Of a DNA stretch of 37,686 bases, positions 17,599 to 25,975 are shown in pieces; position 1 is the first letter of the stretch, and each line of letters opens with the position of its first letter. The notes below the pieces were generated by a model. The model saw only the letters and a program-made list of their open reading frames with translations, was not told the DNA's origin and made no database searches. This stretch comes from Heyndrickxia acidiproducens DSM 23148. Lineage in GTDB: Bacteria > Bacillota > Bacilli > Bacillales > Bacillaceae_C. The translations under genes were made by a program, and so were the position numbers. The stretch is taken from positions 25,582-63,267 of the forward strand of contig NZ_KB893991.1 in NCBI RefSeq assembly GCF_000374345.1. Direction: 5' to 3'.

Positions 17599-20328
17599 AT
17601 GAAATTAGAAGACCAATTTGTCAATAAAACTTATTATGAGACATTTATGAAAGAACACGAAACACGCCAGCCCATCGAAGTGCTGGGAGACGCATTTGTG
17701 GAAGAAAATGCGCTGGAGACTTCGGATCTTTCTTATATCCGCTTTGCGCAGGGGGAAATTTATTTCCATTACAAGGATTATGAAGCAGCGGTTTTCAAAT
17801 GGGAAAACATACATAATGACTTTGAACCGTGGGCGCAGAAAAACAGGGGAGATGCTTACTATGAGCTTGGCCTGCCAAGCATGGCTGAAGAGATTTACAA
17901 AGCCATTGAAACGGATTCCGTTGTCTTAAAAACAGAAGTGGCGCTGCAGCTGATTACCCTTTATATTGAAGAGGAAAAAACGGATCAGGCGGTACAGATG
18001 ATTAAACAAACGGTTGCTATGAATCCGGATTATCCGGATGTCACGAAAATTGCCCGTGCCTATTTTGAAAAAAATGAAGACTGGATGAATGCAGTCGAAC
18101 TTGCTGTCAATGAAGCCGTACGAACAGAATCGCTGCAATGGTTTGATGTATTAAAAACTTATATTGAAAAAGGCTATACGAGCACGATTGCACCCGATTA
18201 TTTTCGGGAAGCTTTGTTTGTTTTATACAAAGTGGACCAAATCCATTTTGAACAAATGGCAGCTGCACTTTGGAAAACGTATCATTCAGATAACAATTAT
18301 TTGAATTGGATTCTTGAATTTAATAATCTTTTTGCACAAATGGAAATTCACTCATTTGAAACATGGCATGAACTTTCCGCCATTTATCAGAAGACTTACC
18401 TGGATCTAATCAGCGGAAATTACTTATTGAAACAATTGACCGGAATCATGCCTGGCATTTTATCAAACTGGATCAGAATTACAGATGGCAGCCATGCACT
18501 GGCAGCATCTTCCAGCATTTTGGCCTGGAATGACCTGTTTCCGTCAAGCATTTCGGATAGGCAGATTCATGAAGCGGAAACGATCTTGTATCAGGCCGAC
18601 CAAAATTTCGACCAACTGGAGTACCCGCTGGAATTGTTTGACACAATCATCAAATGGGCGAAAGTACACGACTTGTCTGTCAGCCAGCGCCTGAAATGGA
18701 CTATAAGGGAATTGCTTGATTTTGATACCCGCCATGTGATGGTTGCCGGCATGAATGGCAGCGGGAAAACGGCATTTATCCAATCTGTTGTTGCAGACCG
18801 GCTGCCGGAACGCCCGACCAGCCATGTGATGGTTGCGCGCCATGATGAACAATCCGTGCTTGCTGTCGTTTCTGATCAAGGCATTATTACGGCTGCGGAA
18901 GAAAACGGTTTGCAGCTTGAGGCTGATGCGATATTGGAATGGCGGAGCCCGAGCCAATTTTTAAAGGAAAATGCCATGACCTTAATGGATACACCGGGAT
19001 TAAACGGGCCGCAAAGAAGCAAAGTATATCAAACCGTATATTTTGCAGACGCCCTGCTGTTTGTATTAAATGCCAATGATCCGCTGACCGATAATGAAAT
19101 CGATGCCCTCTTAAAAATAAAAGAGCGGGTGCCGGATATGAAAATTCATTTTCTGCTGACGAAAATGGATATGATTTACAGCAAACAGGAGGCGGCAAAC
19201 CTGGTTGAAGAAACGAAAGAAAAAATGAAAAGCCGTTTTCCGGAATCCGAGCTGCTGGCCTACTCTTCCAATTATGCGAGCCGGGAAACGGTCAGTGAAT
19301 TATCGGAATTTATCCAGAAAAATTTCCGAATCCAGCATATTGAGGACCTGCGCACAGCAAAATTGATTCGTTATATCCGCGAATCGATCACGTATTTATT
19401 AAAACAAAGGCTGCAAAATGAGAATGATTTGATTGATTCCATCCACCGCCGCGAGGACATGCATGCCAAGTTAAACGGGGCGGTCAACCAATTAATGGAT
19501 GTGGAAAATGAGCAAATCGGGCTCATCCGCTCATCCTATAATGGCATACTGACCTCGATAAAGAGTGAACTGCTGACAAGGATTCCGGAAATTTTACGAA
19601 AAAGTTCTGATTTTATCAAAGAAAACAGCGATTTCCGGAAAATTCATTTGCAATTAAACGAAGAAATGAATAACCGGATCCGCCAAATGCTGCAAAGCGA
19701 AATTTTGCCGAAATTCTATGAGCTGGTAACCAATTGGATCGCCGACTCGGAAAAAGAGCTGCAGCAAAGCCAGGAATATTTGGACGAAATGGCAGAAGGC
19801 TTTAACCAGCTTTACGAAGAAGACATCATTGCACTCGCCTGTGACTTTAAGGTGCTGGATGACTGGCGCCGCGATGCCGACCGGATGGCGAATGGCATTC
19901 ACTTTGAGTCAGTAAATATTTTATTGCGCCATACGCCGTCACAGGTGCTGCTGAAAAGCGCAGGCAAACTGCTCGGGGCGCTGTCCCAGAACAAAGCCAT
20001 GCTCTACAATAAATATAAACGGTTTATCGAAACCCAGGATTACACGGACATTGCCCATTTAATCACCAATAAGGTACTGCTTCAGTTTGAATTATTTGAG
20101 CAAGGCCTTGACCGGGATATCCGGATATTTTTCAAAAATCCTGAATCCGTTCTGCGCGAAACCATTGCCGAAACGGAGTCAACGGTAGCCGCAGAGAAGG
20201 AAACTTTAGCGGATATGAAAGAAAATCCGGAAGTGTATCAGGATCCGCTAAAATTATTTGAATTAAAACTGCACCAATATGAATGGATGCTGGCGGCAAA
20301 GGGCATGGCCCCGCAAAAAGTGAATTAA
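17599..20328 (+). CDS. Large TPR and GTPase (dynamin-like) protein
   Basis: A 909-residue protein of unknown function. The N-terminal third (about 40-350) is helical with TPR-like units, for example YIRFAQGEIYFHYKDYEAAV and AYYELGLPSMAEEIYKAI. A GTPase domain follows: G1 GMNGSGKTAF at about residue 384, G3 DTPGLNG at about 464, and G4 LLTKMD at about 520. After about 590 the protein is long, helical and charged, as in the stalk of dynamin-like proteins. I see no clear membrane segment. ATG 17599 follows GGAGGAG. It is monocistronic with a strong terminator. It is shorter than, and arranged unlike, B. subtilis DynA, which has two dynamin modules. A membrane-remodelling or stress role is possible but unproven. 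Confidence 0.88.
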   Translation: MKLEDQFVNKTYYETFMKEHETRQPIEVLGDAFVEENALETSDLSYIRFAQGEIYFHYKDYEAAVFKWENIHNDFEPWAQKNRGDAYYELGLPSMAEEIYKAIETDSVVLKTEVALQLITLYIEEEKTDQAVQMIKQTVAMNPDYPDVTKIARAYFEKNEDWMNAVELAVNEAVRTESLQWFDVLKTYIEKGYTSTIAPDYFREALFVLYKVDQIHFEQMAAALWKTYHSDNNYLNWILEFNNLFAQMEIHSFETWHELSAIYQKTYLDLISGNYLLKQLTGIMPGILSNWIRITDGSHALAASSSILAWNDLFPSSISDRQIHEAETILYQADQNFDQLEYPLELFDTIIKWAKVHDLSVSQRLKWTIRELLDFDTRHVMVAGMNGSGKTAFIQSVVADRLPERPTSHVMVARHDEQSVLAVVSDQGIITAAEENGLQLEADAILEWRSPSQFLKENAMTLMDTPGLNGPQRSKVYQTVYFADALLFVLNANDPLTDNEIDALLKIKERVPDMKIHFLLTKMDMIYSKQEAANLVEETKEKMKSRFPESELLAYSSNYASRETVSELSEFIQKNFRIQHIEDLRTAKLIRYIRESITYLLKQRLQNENDLIDSIHRREDMHAKLNGAVNQLMDVENEQIGLIRSSYNGILTSIKSELLTRIPEILRKSSDFIKENSDFRKIHLQLNEEMNNRIRQMLQSEILPKFYELVTNWIADSEKELQQSQEYLDEMAEGFNQLYEEDIIALACDFKVLDDWRRDADRMANGIHFESVNILLRHTPSQVLLKSAGKLLGALSQNKAMLYNKYKRFIETQDYTDIAHLITNKVLLQFELFEQGLDRDIRIFFKNPESVLRETIAETESTVAAEKETLADMKENPEVYQDPLKLFELKLHQYEWMLAAKGMAPQKVN

Positions 20329-20344
20329 ATTAGGCGGAAAATTC

Positions 20345-20441
20345 ATGAACGCTATCTGGATAAGAAAATTGTGTCCAGATGCGTTTCATAAGCCTGATGA
20401 ACGCCATTTTGACAAGAAAATTAGGGTCAAAAGCCTTTCAT
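20345..20441 (+). repeat. Two tandem hairpins with covarying stems
   Basis: Two units of about 45 nt start at 20345 and 20397. Both open with ATGAACGC, carry the loop AAGAAAATT and close with TTTCAT. The mid-stem differs but still pairs: TCTGGA (20355-20360) with TCCAGA (20374-20379) in unit 1, and TTTTGAC (20407-20413) with GTCAAAA (20426-20432) in unit 2. Compensated change in a duplicated hairpin implies that the structure is selected. The pair lies between the TPR-GTPase stop and its terminator, in the 3' untranslated region. Confidence 0.7.
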
Positions 20442-20465
20442 GCGCAAAAAATGATTAAAAGAGGT

Positions 20466-20524
20466 CCGGTCCGCAAGCTTAGCCGCCGATAAAATCAGGC
20501 GGGGTTTCGGGGCCGGGCTTTTTT
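20466..20524 (+). terminator. Rho-independent terminator of the TPR-GTPase gene
   Basis: CCGGTCCG (20466-20473) pairs with CGG (20508-20510) and CCGG (20513-20516). An inner CCGCC (20483-20487) pairs with GGCGG around GATAAAATCA. The stem ends in a run of six T residues. Confidence 0.85.
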
Positions 20525-20606
20525 CCATCCTTTTTAGCTGTCCCCTCTGATACATTCGTGATACTATTAAGATACAAATATGGATTTGGGGAGAAGGGAT
20601 GTCTTC

Positions 20607-23465
20607 GTGAAGCGTATTGACAGAATCTATGCATATTTAACCGAACAGTCACAGGGGAAAACGCTGGAAGACTTTATCCGCATGGAAGGTTTTACGGCGT
20701 CCGATATTGCGGACGATCTTGGAATATTGCGCAATAATGCCAGTGCTGAATTAAACAAATTGCTGCGCCAACATTTAATCATTAAGATCAAAGGGCGGCC
20801 GGTGCATTATCTTGTCAAAAGCTGTATTGAAAATTTGATACAGTGTAAACTGCCGGAAGATGTGAATGAATTTGATCATATTCATGAGGTGATAAATGTC
20901 CGGACTGCCGCTTCGGCTCCGGATGGGCACAAGGGACCTGATGCCCTGGAAGATCCAAGCCCGTTTGACGATTTAATTGGAGCAAAGTCCAGTTTGAAAG
21001 TCCAGGTTGAACAAGCAAAAGCCGCCGTACTGTATCCGCCGCACGGGTTGCATACGTTAATTGTCGGCCAGACCGGGGTCGGGAAATCGCTGTTTGCCAA
21101 TATGATGTTCAATTTTGCAAAAGACTCGGCGCCATTTATGGACGATGACGCGAAATTTATTGTGTTTAACTGTGCGGACTATGCGAATAACCCGCAGCTT
21201 TTGCTTTCACATATTTTCGGACATACAAAAGGCGCGTTCACTGGCGCGGATACCGAGAAAGACGGACTCGTTGCAAAAGCGGACGGCGGGATGCTTTTTC
21301 TTGATGAAATTCACCGCCTGCCGCCTGAAGGACAGGAAATGATCTTTTATTTCATGGATACGGGCACTTACAGCAAGCTCGGGGAAACAGAACGGCACCA
21401 TAAGGCAAATGTGCTGATCGTTGGTGCAACAACGGAAGACCCGGAATCGTCCCTGCTGAAAACATTTGTCCGCCGTATCCCGATTTTGATCCGGATCCCG
21501 TCTTTTGAAGAGCGTTCGTCAAAGGATAAAATTGAAATTTTGAAATTCCTGCTTGCCATTGAGGCGAACCGTGTCCAAAAACCCATTAAGATTGATGCCG
21601 AATCGATGAAGGCATTAATCGGGAATACGTCTTTCGGGAACATCGGGCAATTAAAATCCAATATTCAGCTCGTTTGCGCAAACGGATTTCTTCACTGCCT
21701 CCACGAAGACGTCATTAAAATCCAGTTTAAAGACCTGCCATCAGAGATTAAAAACGGTTTCTTCTATTTAAGCAGGAAGCGCCAGGAAATCCAGGAACTT
21801 TCAGATGGGCTGGAGTCATTTTTTACCGTATATCCGGAGGGGGAAAATAAAGCCCTCTTTGAAGAGGATCCATATGAGCCGGATTTCAATCTTTATAACA
21901 TTATTGGCGATAAAGTCAGCTTTATGATGGACCAGGATGTATCTGATGAGGACATCAACCGGTTTTTAAAACTGGACATTGATATCCACTTGAACAAGTT
22001 TTACAACAAATTTTCAAGCAATGCGCTGAACCGCGAGAAAATTTTAAAGATCGTCAGCTCCGATATTCTTGATTTCAGTGATGAAGTGCAGGATGTGGTG
22101 GAAAAGCGTCTGAAACAAAAGGTAAATGATCGCTTTTTGCTGGCGTTCAGCCTGCACCTGACATCCTTCCTGAAGCGGGTCAAAAACCAGCAGGCCGCCT
22201 CGTATACCAATATTGAAAATGTAATTAACGACCGCCCGCAGGAGTATCAGCTGTCAATGGATATATGCAAAATGATCGAAGACCGCTATCATGTGCATGT
22301 GCCGGTAAAAGAAGCGATGTATTTAACAATCCTGCTGACCTCTTTACTGGATAACCAGAAGGCTGATCAGGTTGCCATCCTTGTCGCCGCCCACGGGAGC
22401 AGTACGGCGAGCAGCATGGTCAGTGTGGTGAAGAGCCTGCTTGGGGAAACGAATGTTGACAGCATTGATATGCCGCTCGACTTAAGCCCGAAATATATAT
22501 TGGAAGAAATGAAGAACAGGGTAAAAGAAATTGACATGGGCAAGGGTGTCCTGCTGCTTGTGGATATGGGTTCACTGACGGGCTTCGGGGAGATTATTAC
22601 AAATGAAACAGGCATTAAAACCCGGACGATCGATATGGTCACCACGGCCTTAGTCATTGAAGCAATCCGGAAAGCGACCATTATGGAAATGAATTTAGAC
22701 GATATTTATGAATCACTGAAAGATTTCAGGGGATACGGATCCTATCAGGTGGAACAAACCAATCGAACCAAACCGCAAAAGCCGTCTGCCATTCTCTCTG
22801 TTTGTTCAACAGGGGAAGGCGCGGCTGAAAAACTGAAGCAGCTTGTCGGGCAGCTGCTGAAAAGCATTGGAAGAACCGAGATCAAAGTGATTCCGCTGCC
22901 GATCAATGAGGTGGAAAAAAGGCGGGCAGCATATATGGAAAAATATGATATCCTGTTAACCGTCGGAATTGCCGATCCGAAAGTCAACGCCCCGTTTATC
23001 CCGATTGAATCGCTGTTTATGGGGGAAGGGGAAAGCCAGGTTGTCCGTTTGATCCAGAACCAGCAGCTGCTGCCGTCCAATCCGCGGTCACCTGTAATGG
23101 TGCGTGAAATGAGCGAGGAAAGTTTAAATGAGTTTCTGACTTACCTGAACCCGAAAAAAATAATTGGTTCGATAACTGATTACGTAGCGAGCCTTGAAAA
23201 AATAAGCGGGCGCGCCTTTAACAATTCCGCCAAAATTAATTTGAACCTCCATATCGGCTGTGCCCTGGAACGCGCGGTCACCCGTAACAGCCTCGTTTAT
23301 AAAAATGAAATACCGAAAGAAAAAGCGGCACAGATAGAAGAATTTAAGAAAGCGGCACAGATATTTTACGACAATTTTAAGATTCAATTAACCGATGACG
23401 AAATCTATTATATTGCGGATATGATCGAAAACATGCCTGTGAATGAACAGGTTACAGTTTCATGA
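20607..23465 (+). CDS. levR: LevR/ManR-type sigma-54-dependent PTS operon activator
   Basis: A 952-residue activator of mannose-family PTS operons. Order of domains: N-terminal helix-turn-helix (about 1-75); AAA+ domain with Walker A GQTGVGKS (154-161), the sigma-54 contact loop GAFTGA (209-214) and Walker B MLFLDE; PRD1 (about 430-550, DIDIHLNKF); an EIIA-Man-like domain with AAHGSSTASSM; an EIIB-Gat-like domain (about 720-800); and PRD2 (about 840-945, HIGCALERAVTRN). Family members are switched by PTS phosphorylation of these histidines. I chose GTG 20607 behind AGAAGGG; the frame opens at ATG 20580 but without a ribosome binding site. It converges on the PTS operon whose -24/-12 promoter lies at 27625. 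Confidence 0.95.
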   Translation: MKRIDRIYAYLTEQSQGKTLEDFIRMEGFTASDIADDLGILRNNASAELNKLLRQHLIIKIKGRPVHYLVKSCIENLIQCKLPEDVNEFDHIHEVINVRTAASAPDGHKGPDALEDPSPFDDLIGAKSSLKVQVEQAKAAVLYPPHGLHTLIVGQTGVGKSLFANMMFNFAKDSAPFMDDDAKFIVFNCADYANNPQLLLSHIFGHTKGAFTGADTEKDGLVAKADGGMLFLDEIHRLPPEGQEMIFYFMDTGTYSKLGETERHHKANVLIVGATTEDPESSLLKTFVRRIPILIRIPSFEERSSKDKIEILKFLLAIEANRVQKPIKIDAESMKALIGNTSFGNIGQLKSNIQLVCANGFLHCLHEDVIKIQFKDLPSEIKNGFFYLSRKRQEIQELSDGLESFFTVYPEGENKALFEEDPYEPDFNLYNIIGDKVSFMMDQDVSDEDINRFLKLDIDIHLNKFYNKFSSNALNREKILKIVSSDILDFSDEVQDVVEKRLKQKVNDRFLLAFSLHLTSFLKRVKNQQAASYTNIENVINDRPQEYQLSMDICKMIEDRYHVHVPVKEAMYLTILLTSLLDNQKADQVAILVAAHGSSTASSMVSVVKSLLGETNVDSIDMPLDLSPKYILEEMKNRVKEIDMGKGVLLLVDMGSLTGFGEIITNETGIKTRTIDMVTTALVIEAIRKATIMEMNLDDIYESLKDFRGYGSYQVEQTNRTKPQKPSAILSVCSTGEGAAEKLKQLVGQLLKSIGRTEIKVIPLPINEVEKRRAAYMEKYDILLTVGIADPKVNAPFIPIESLFMGEGESQVVRLIQNQQLLPSNPRSPVMVREMSEESLNEFLTYLNPKKIIGSITDYVASLEKISGRAFNNSAKINLNLHIGCALERAVTRNSLVYKNEIPKEKAAQIEEFKKAAQIFYDNFKIQLTDDEIYYIADMIENMPVNEQVTVS

Positions 23466-23471
23466 GACAAA

Positions 23472-23507
23472 CCGGAAAAAGAAGAAAAAAACTTTTTCCG
23501 GCTTTTT
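23472..23507 (+). terminator. Rho-independent terminator of the activator gene
   Basis: CCGGAAAAAG (23472-23481) pairs with CTTTTTCCGG (23492-23501) around a 10-nt A-rich loop and is followed by CTTTTT. It starts 7 nt after the stop codon. Confidence 0.88.
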
Positions 23508-23573
23508 CAGGATAAAATACTGTTTTCAATCTTGTAAACGATTAATCAGTTCACCATTCCGGATTTATCCCCG

Positions 23574-23604
23574 AAAAAAAAAAAGACAAGCTCCAACCTG
23601 TCTT
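23574..23604 (-). terminator. Rho-independent terminator of the DUF956 gene
   Basis: On the minus strand AAGACAGG (23604-23597) pairs with CTTGTCTT (23590-23583), with one G-U pair and a 6-nt loop, and runs into about ten T residues. It starts 16 nt after the stop codon at 23620. Confidence 0.8.
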
Positions 23605-23619
23605 ATCTTGTACGCAAAA

Positions 23620-23994
23620 CTATGACTTTTTAAATTTACCCTTCAAGCCGCGTTTGATCACATCAAAGAAACTTAATGATTGGACCATATGGCTCGGATC
23701 AACGTATTCACGAATCGCCCGCAAAACTTTTTTCGGATCTTTAGAAGAAAAGGTATACGTCCCATTACGCTTTGTCCGGATCGCGAAACGCGGGATCCAT
23801 TTCCCTTTGAACATGACTGAAGCGATGACGTAATCAACTTCTTCCCAGGGAATTTGAATAAACTTACGGGCATCACGATTATTGAAGAACTCAAATCCCT
23901 TGTCTCCGACCATGATCTTGCCATAATCCGTAAGTCCGATATGTGAGGTTGCATCTATAACTAAATCGACTTTTGTATTGATTGACTGAACCAT
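23620..23994 (-). CDS. manO: DUF956 family protein (ManO-like)
   Basis: A 124-residue cytoplasmic protein of the DUF956 family, usually encoded after mannose-class PTS genes and called ManO in Listeria and lactobacilli. Typical stretches are QSINTKVDLVIDATSHIGLT, GKIMVGDKGFEFFN, FIQIPWEEVDYVIASV and RFAIRTKRNGTYTF. I start it at ATG 23994 because GGAG stands 8 nt upstream; the 20 extra residues back to 24054 lack family similarity and cover the promoter. It sits 210 nt behind the IID gene, with a terminator between and its own promoter. The function is unproven; a role in PTS control is suggested by gene neighbourhood across firmicutes. Confidence 0.88.
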   Translation of the reverse strand: MVQSINTKVDLVIDATSHIGLTDYGKIMVGDKGFEFFNNRDARKFIQIPWEEVDYVIASVMFKGKWIPRFAIRTKRNGTYTFSSKDPKKVLRAIREYVDPSHMVQSLSFFDVIKRGLKGKFKKS

Positions 23995-24025
23995 TTGACC
24001 GACTCCGTTTCTTTTCATCATCATT

Positions 24026-24054
24026 ATTATACGGTGCTTTATCATTTTAAGCAA
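24026..24054 (-). promoter_or_regulatory. Sigma-A promoter of manO
   Basis: On the minus strand TTGCTT (24049-24054) and TATAAT (24026-24031) are separated by exactly 17 bp, 31 nt before the ATG at 23994. It lies behind the PTS operon terminator, so manO can be expressed without sigma-54. Confidence 0.7.
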
Positions 24055-24160
24055 AAAAATACCCGGGGATCAGTGCGGGCGTCTTTTTCAAAATCGGATG
24101 AGACCGATTCAGTGTAAGTAACAACGAAGCACAGACACCAGATCATCATTTAATCTTTTT

Positions 24161-24189
24161 AAAAAGCCCAGGCTAAAAAAAGCCTGGGC
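24161..24189 (-). terminator. Terminator of the PTS operon
   Basis: GCCCAGGC (minus 24189-24182) pairs with GCCTGGGC (24173-24166) around an A/T loop, followed by TTTTT on the minus strand. It starts 15 nt past the IID stop. A second weaker CCCG/CGGG hairpin with a T run lies at 24060-24085. Confidence 0.85.
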
Positions 24190-24203
24190 AAGCGTCTTTA
24201 TGA

Positions 24204-25115
24204 CTACATTAAGTGAATTAAGTGGAAGACGATCCCAACCACGAACAATCCAAGAATCATCACGATTGGAGAAACTTTCTTCTTAAGCAGCCACATGCAG
24301 AGAAGCGTCAGCAACAATCCGGCTAAACCAGGAATTAAGCTGTCCAGGTTGTCTTGTAAAGTCGTTACTTTAGTAGAATCCAGTGAAAGACCGGCCGCTT
24401 GTTGTTCCAACGCAGATTTAATCCCTTCCGCTCCTGAAGGCAGTTTATCCCAGTCAATATAAGCGCCTTCGTCAAGTTTAACTTTAGAAACAGTTGGCGT
24501 GAATTTTACAGACACCCAACGGTTAACTAATGAACCGAGGATGAACATACCAAGGATTGATGCGCCTTTCGTAATATCCTGGAGTAAACCGCCAGATAAG
24601 TCGTCCGTAATTTTAGAACCGGCTTTGTAGCCAAATTCCTGCGTATACCACATGAATCCCATACGAATGATATTCCAAAGTACGAAGTAAATAATTGGCC
24701 CAAGGATGTTACCGGTCATAGCAAGAGAAGCCGCTAACGCACCAAGGATTGGTTTAACCGTGAACCAGAAAACCGGATCCCCGATACCTGCTAAAGGCCC
24801 CATCATCCCGACTTTAACCCCTTGAATGGCTACGTCATCAACCGGCGCACCATTTGCACGTTCTTCTTCAAGTGCTAAAGTTACACCAAGAATAGGTGAA
24901 GCGATATAGGGGTGAGTATTAAAAAACTCCAAGTGACGTTTTAGTGCAGCAGCACGATCTTCTTTTGTTTTATATAGTTTTTTGATTGCGGGAATCATTG
25001 AATAGGCCCAGCCGCCGTTTTGCATACGTTCATAGTTCCAGGAACCTTGAATGAAAGTTGAACGCCACCAAACTGAAATCCGATCCTTTTTAGATAATTT
25101 AATTTGTTCTGCCAT
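24204..25115 (-). CDS. manZ: PTS mannose-family transporter subunit IID
   Basis: A 303-residue membrane subunit that, with IIC, forms the sugar channel of a mannose/fructose/sorbose-class PTS. Family stretches include WWRSTFIQGSWNYERMQNGGWAYSMIPAI at the N-terminus, RHLEFFNTHPYIASPILGVTLALEEERANG, KVGMMGPLAGIGDPVFWFTVKPILGA, and a C-terminal hydrophobic tail. AAGAAGGAGG precedes the ATG. The gap from the IIC gene is 17 nt. Length and motifs are normal. It is the last gene before the operon terminator. Confidence 0.96.
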   Translation of the reverse strand: MAEQIKLSKKDRISVWWRSTFIQGSWNYERMQNGGWAYSMIPAIKKLYKTKEDRAAALKRHLEFFNTHPYIASPILGVTLALEEERANGAPVDDVAIQGVKVGMMGPLAGIGDPVFWFTVKPILGALAASLAMTGNILGPIIYFVLWNIIRMGFMWYTQEFGYKAGSKITDDLSGGLLQDITKGASILGMFILGSLVNRWVSVKFTPTVSKVKLDEGAYIDWDKLPSGAEGIKSALEQQAAGLSLDSTKVTTLQDNLDSLIPGLAGLLLTLLCMWLLKKKVSPIVMILGLFVVGIVFHLIHLM

Positions 25116-25132
25116 TTGTGCCCGCCTCCTTC

Positions 25133-25939
25133 TTAGTAATTATCAATAATGTCGCCTAGTGGATCACCGGTGTTGCCATTTCCGCCATTACCTGAACCGC
25201 CTTGTTTGGAAAGAGCTAAATAGATAAGTGCAAGCGCCACACCGATAGCACCCAGACCGATCAGTGTAATTTGTGAAACAGTCGCTAATACGAAACCAAT
25301 TGCGAAGAATGGCCATACTTCTTTTGCAGCCATCATGTTAATAACCATTGCATAACCAACAGCTACAACCATTCCCCCGCCGATTGCCAAGCCTTCTGTC
25401 AACCAATCCGGCATGGCTTCAAGTAAGCCTCTAACCGGACCTGCACCAATCGCCAAAATTAACGCAGCCGGGATTGCAATCCGTAACCCTTGCATGATAA
25501 TTGCGATGATGTGCCACATTTCAACTTTTCGGATATTGCCTTCTCTGGCTGCAGCATCCATAAAGTGTACGAATGCAGTTGCAATCGTACGGACAATAAT
25601 CGTCAATAATAAACCTGCAACGGCAAGCGGAACGGCAATCGCGATTGCGGAAGATACACCGGCTTTGCCAGCGCCACTTAAAACTAAAATAATGGCAGAT
25701 GCAACTGATGCTAACGCAGCATCCGGTGCTACAGCAGCTCCGATGTTTGCCCAGCCTAAAGCGATCATTTGCAGGGTACCACCTAAGATAAGGCATGGGA
25801 CTAAGTTTCCTGTAACTAAGCCGATTAATGTACAGGCAATGATGGGTTGGTGGAAGTGGAATTCATCCAAAATGCCTTCCATACCAGCTAAAAATGCTAC
25901 GATAAAGACTAATAACATTTGAATAATATTTAAATCCAT
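25133..25939 (-). CDS. manY: PTS mannose-family transporter subunit IIC
   Basis: A 268-residue polytopic membrane subunit of the PTS sugar permease. The opening MDLNIIQMLLVFIVAFLAG and the motif ILDEFHFHQPIIACTLIGLVTGNL are characteristic, as is GGTLQMIALGWANIGAAVAPDAALASV. The protein ends in a Gly/Asn-rich polar tail (GGSGNGGNGNTGDPLGD). GGGAGG lies before the ATG. It is encoded between the IIAB and IID genes of the same operon. The exact sugar is undecided between mannose, glucose and related hexoses. Confidence 0.96.
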   Translation of the reverse strand: MDLNIIQMLLVFIVAFLAGMEGILDEFHFHQPIIACTLIGLVTGNLVPCLILGGTLQMIALGWANIGAAVAPDAALASVASAIILVLSGAGKAGVSSAIAIAVPLAVAGLLLTIIVRTIATAFVHFMDAAAREGNIRKVEMWHIIAIIMQGLRIAIPAALILAIGAGPVRGLLEAMPDWLTEGLAIGGGMVVAVGYAMVINMMAAKEVWPFFAIGFVLATVSQITLIGLGAIGVALALIYLALSKQGGSGNGGNGNTGDPLGDIIDNY

Positions 25940-25975
25940 GTTGATTCATCCTCCCTTTTCTCCTGATCATCAGGA

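Noticed and set aside
23995..24054. Twenty-residue N-terminal extension of the DUF956 protein
   Set aside because: The stretch contains the -10 element of its promoter and no ribosome site; the ATG at 23994 has GGAG at proper distance.
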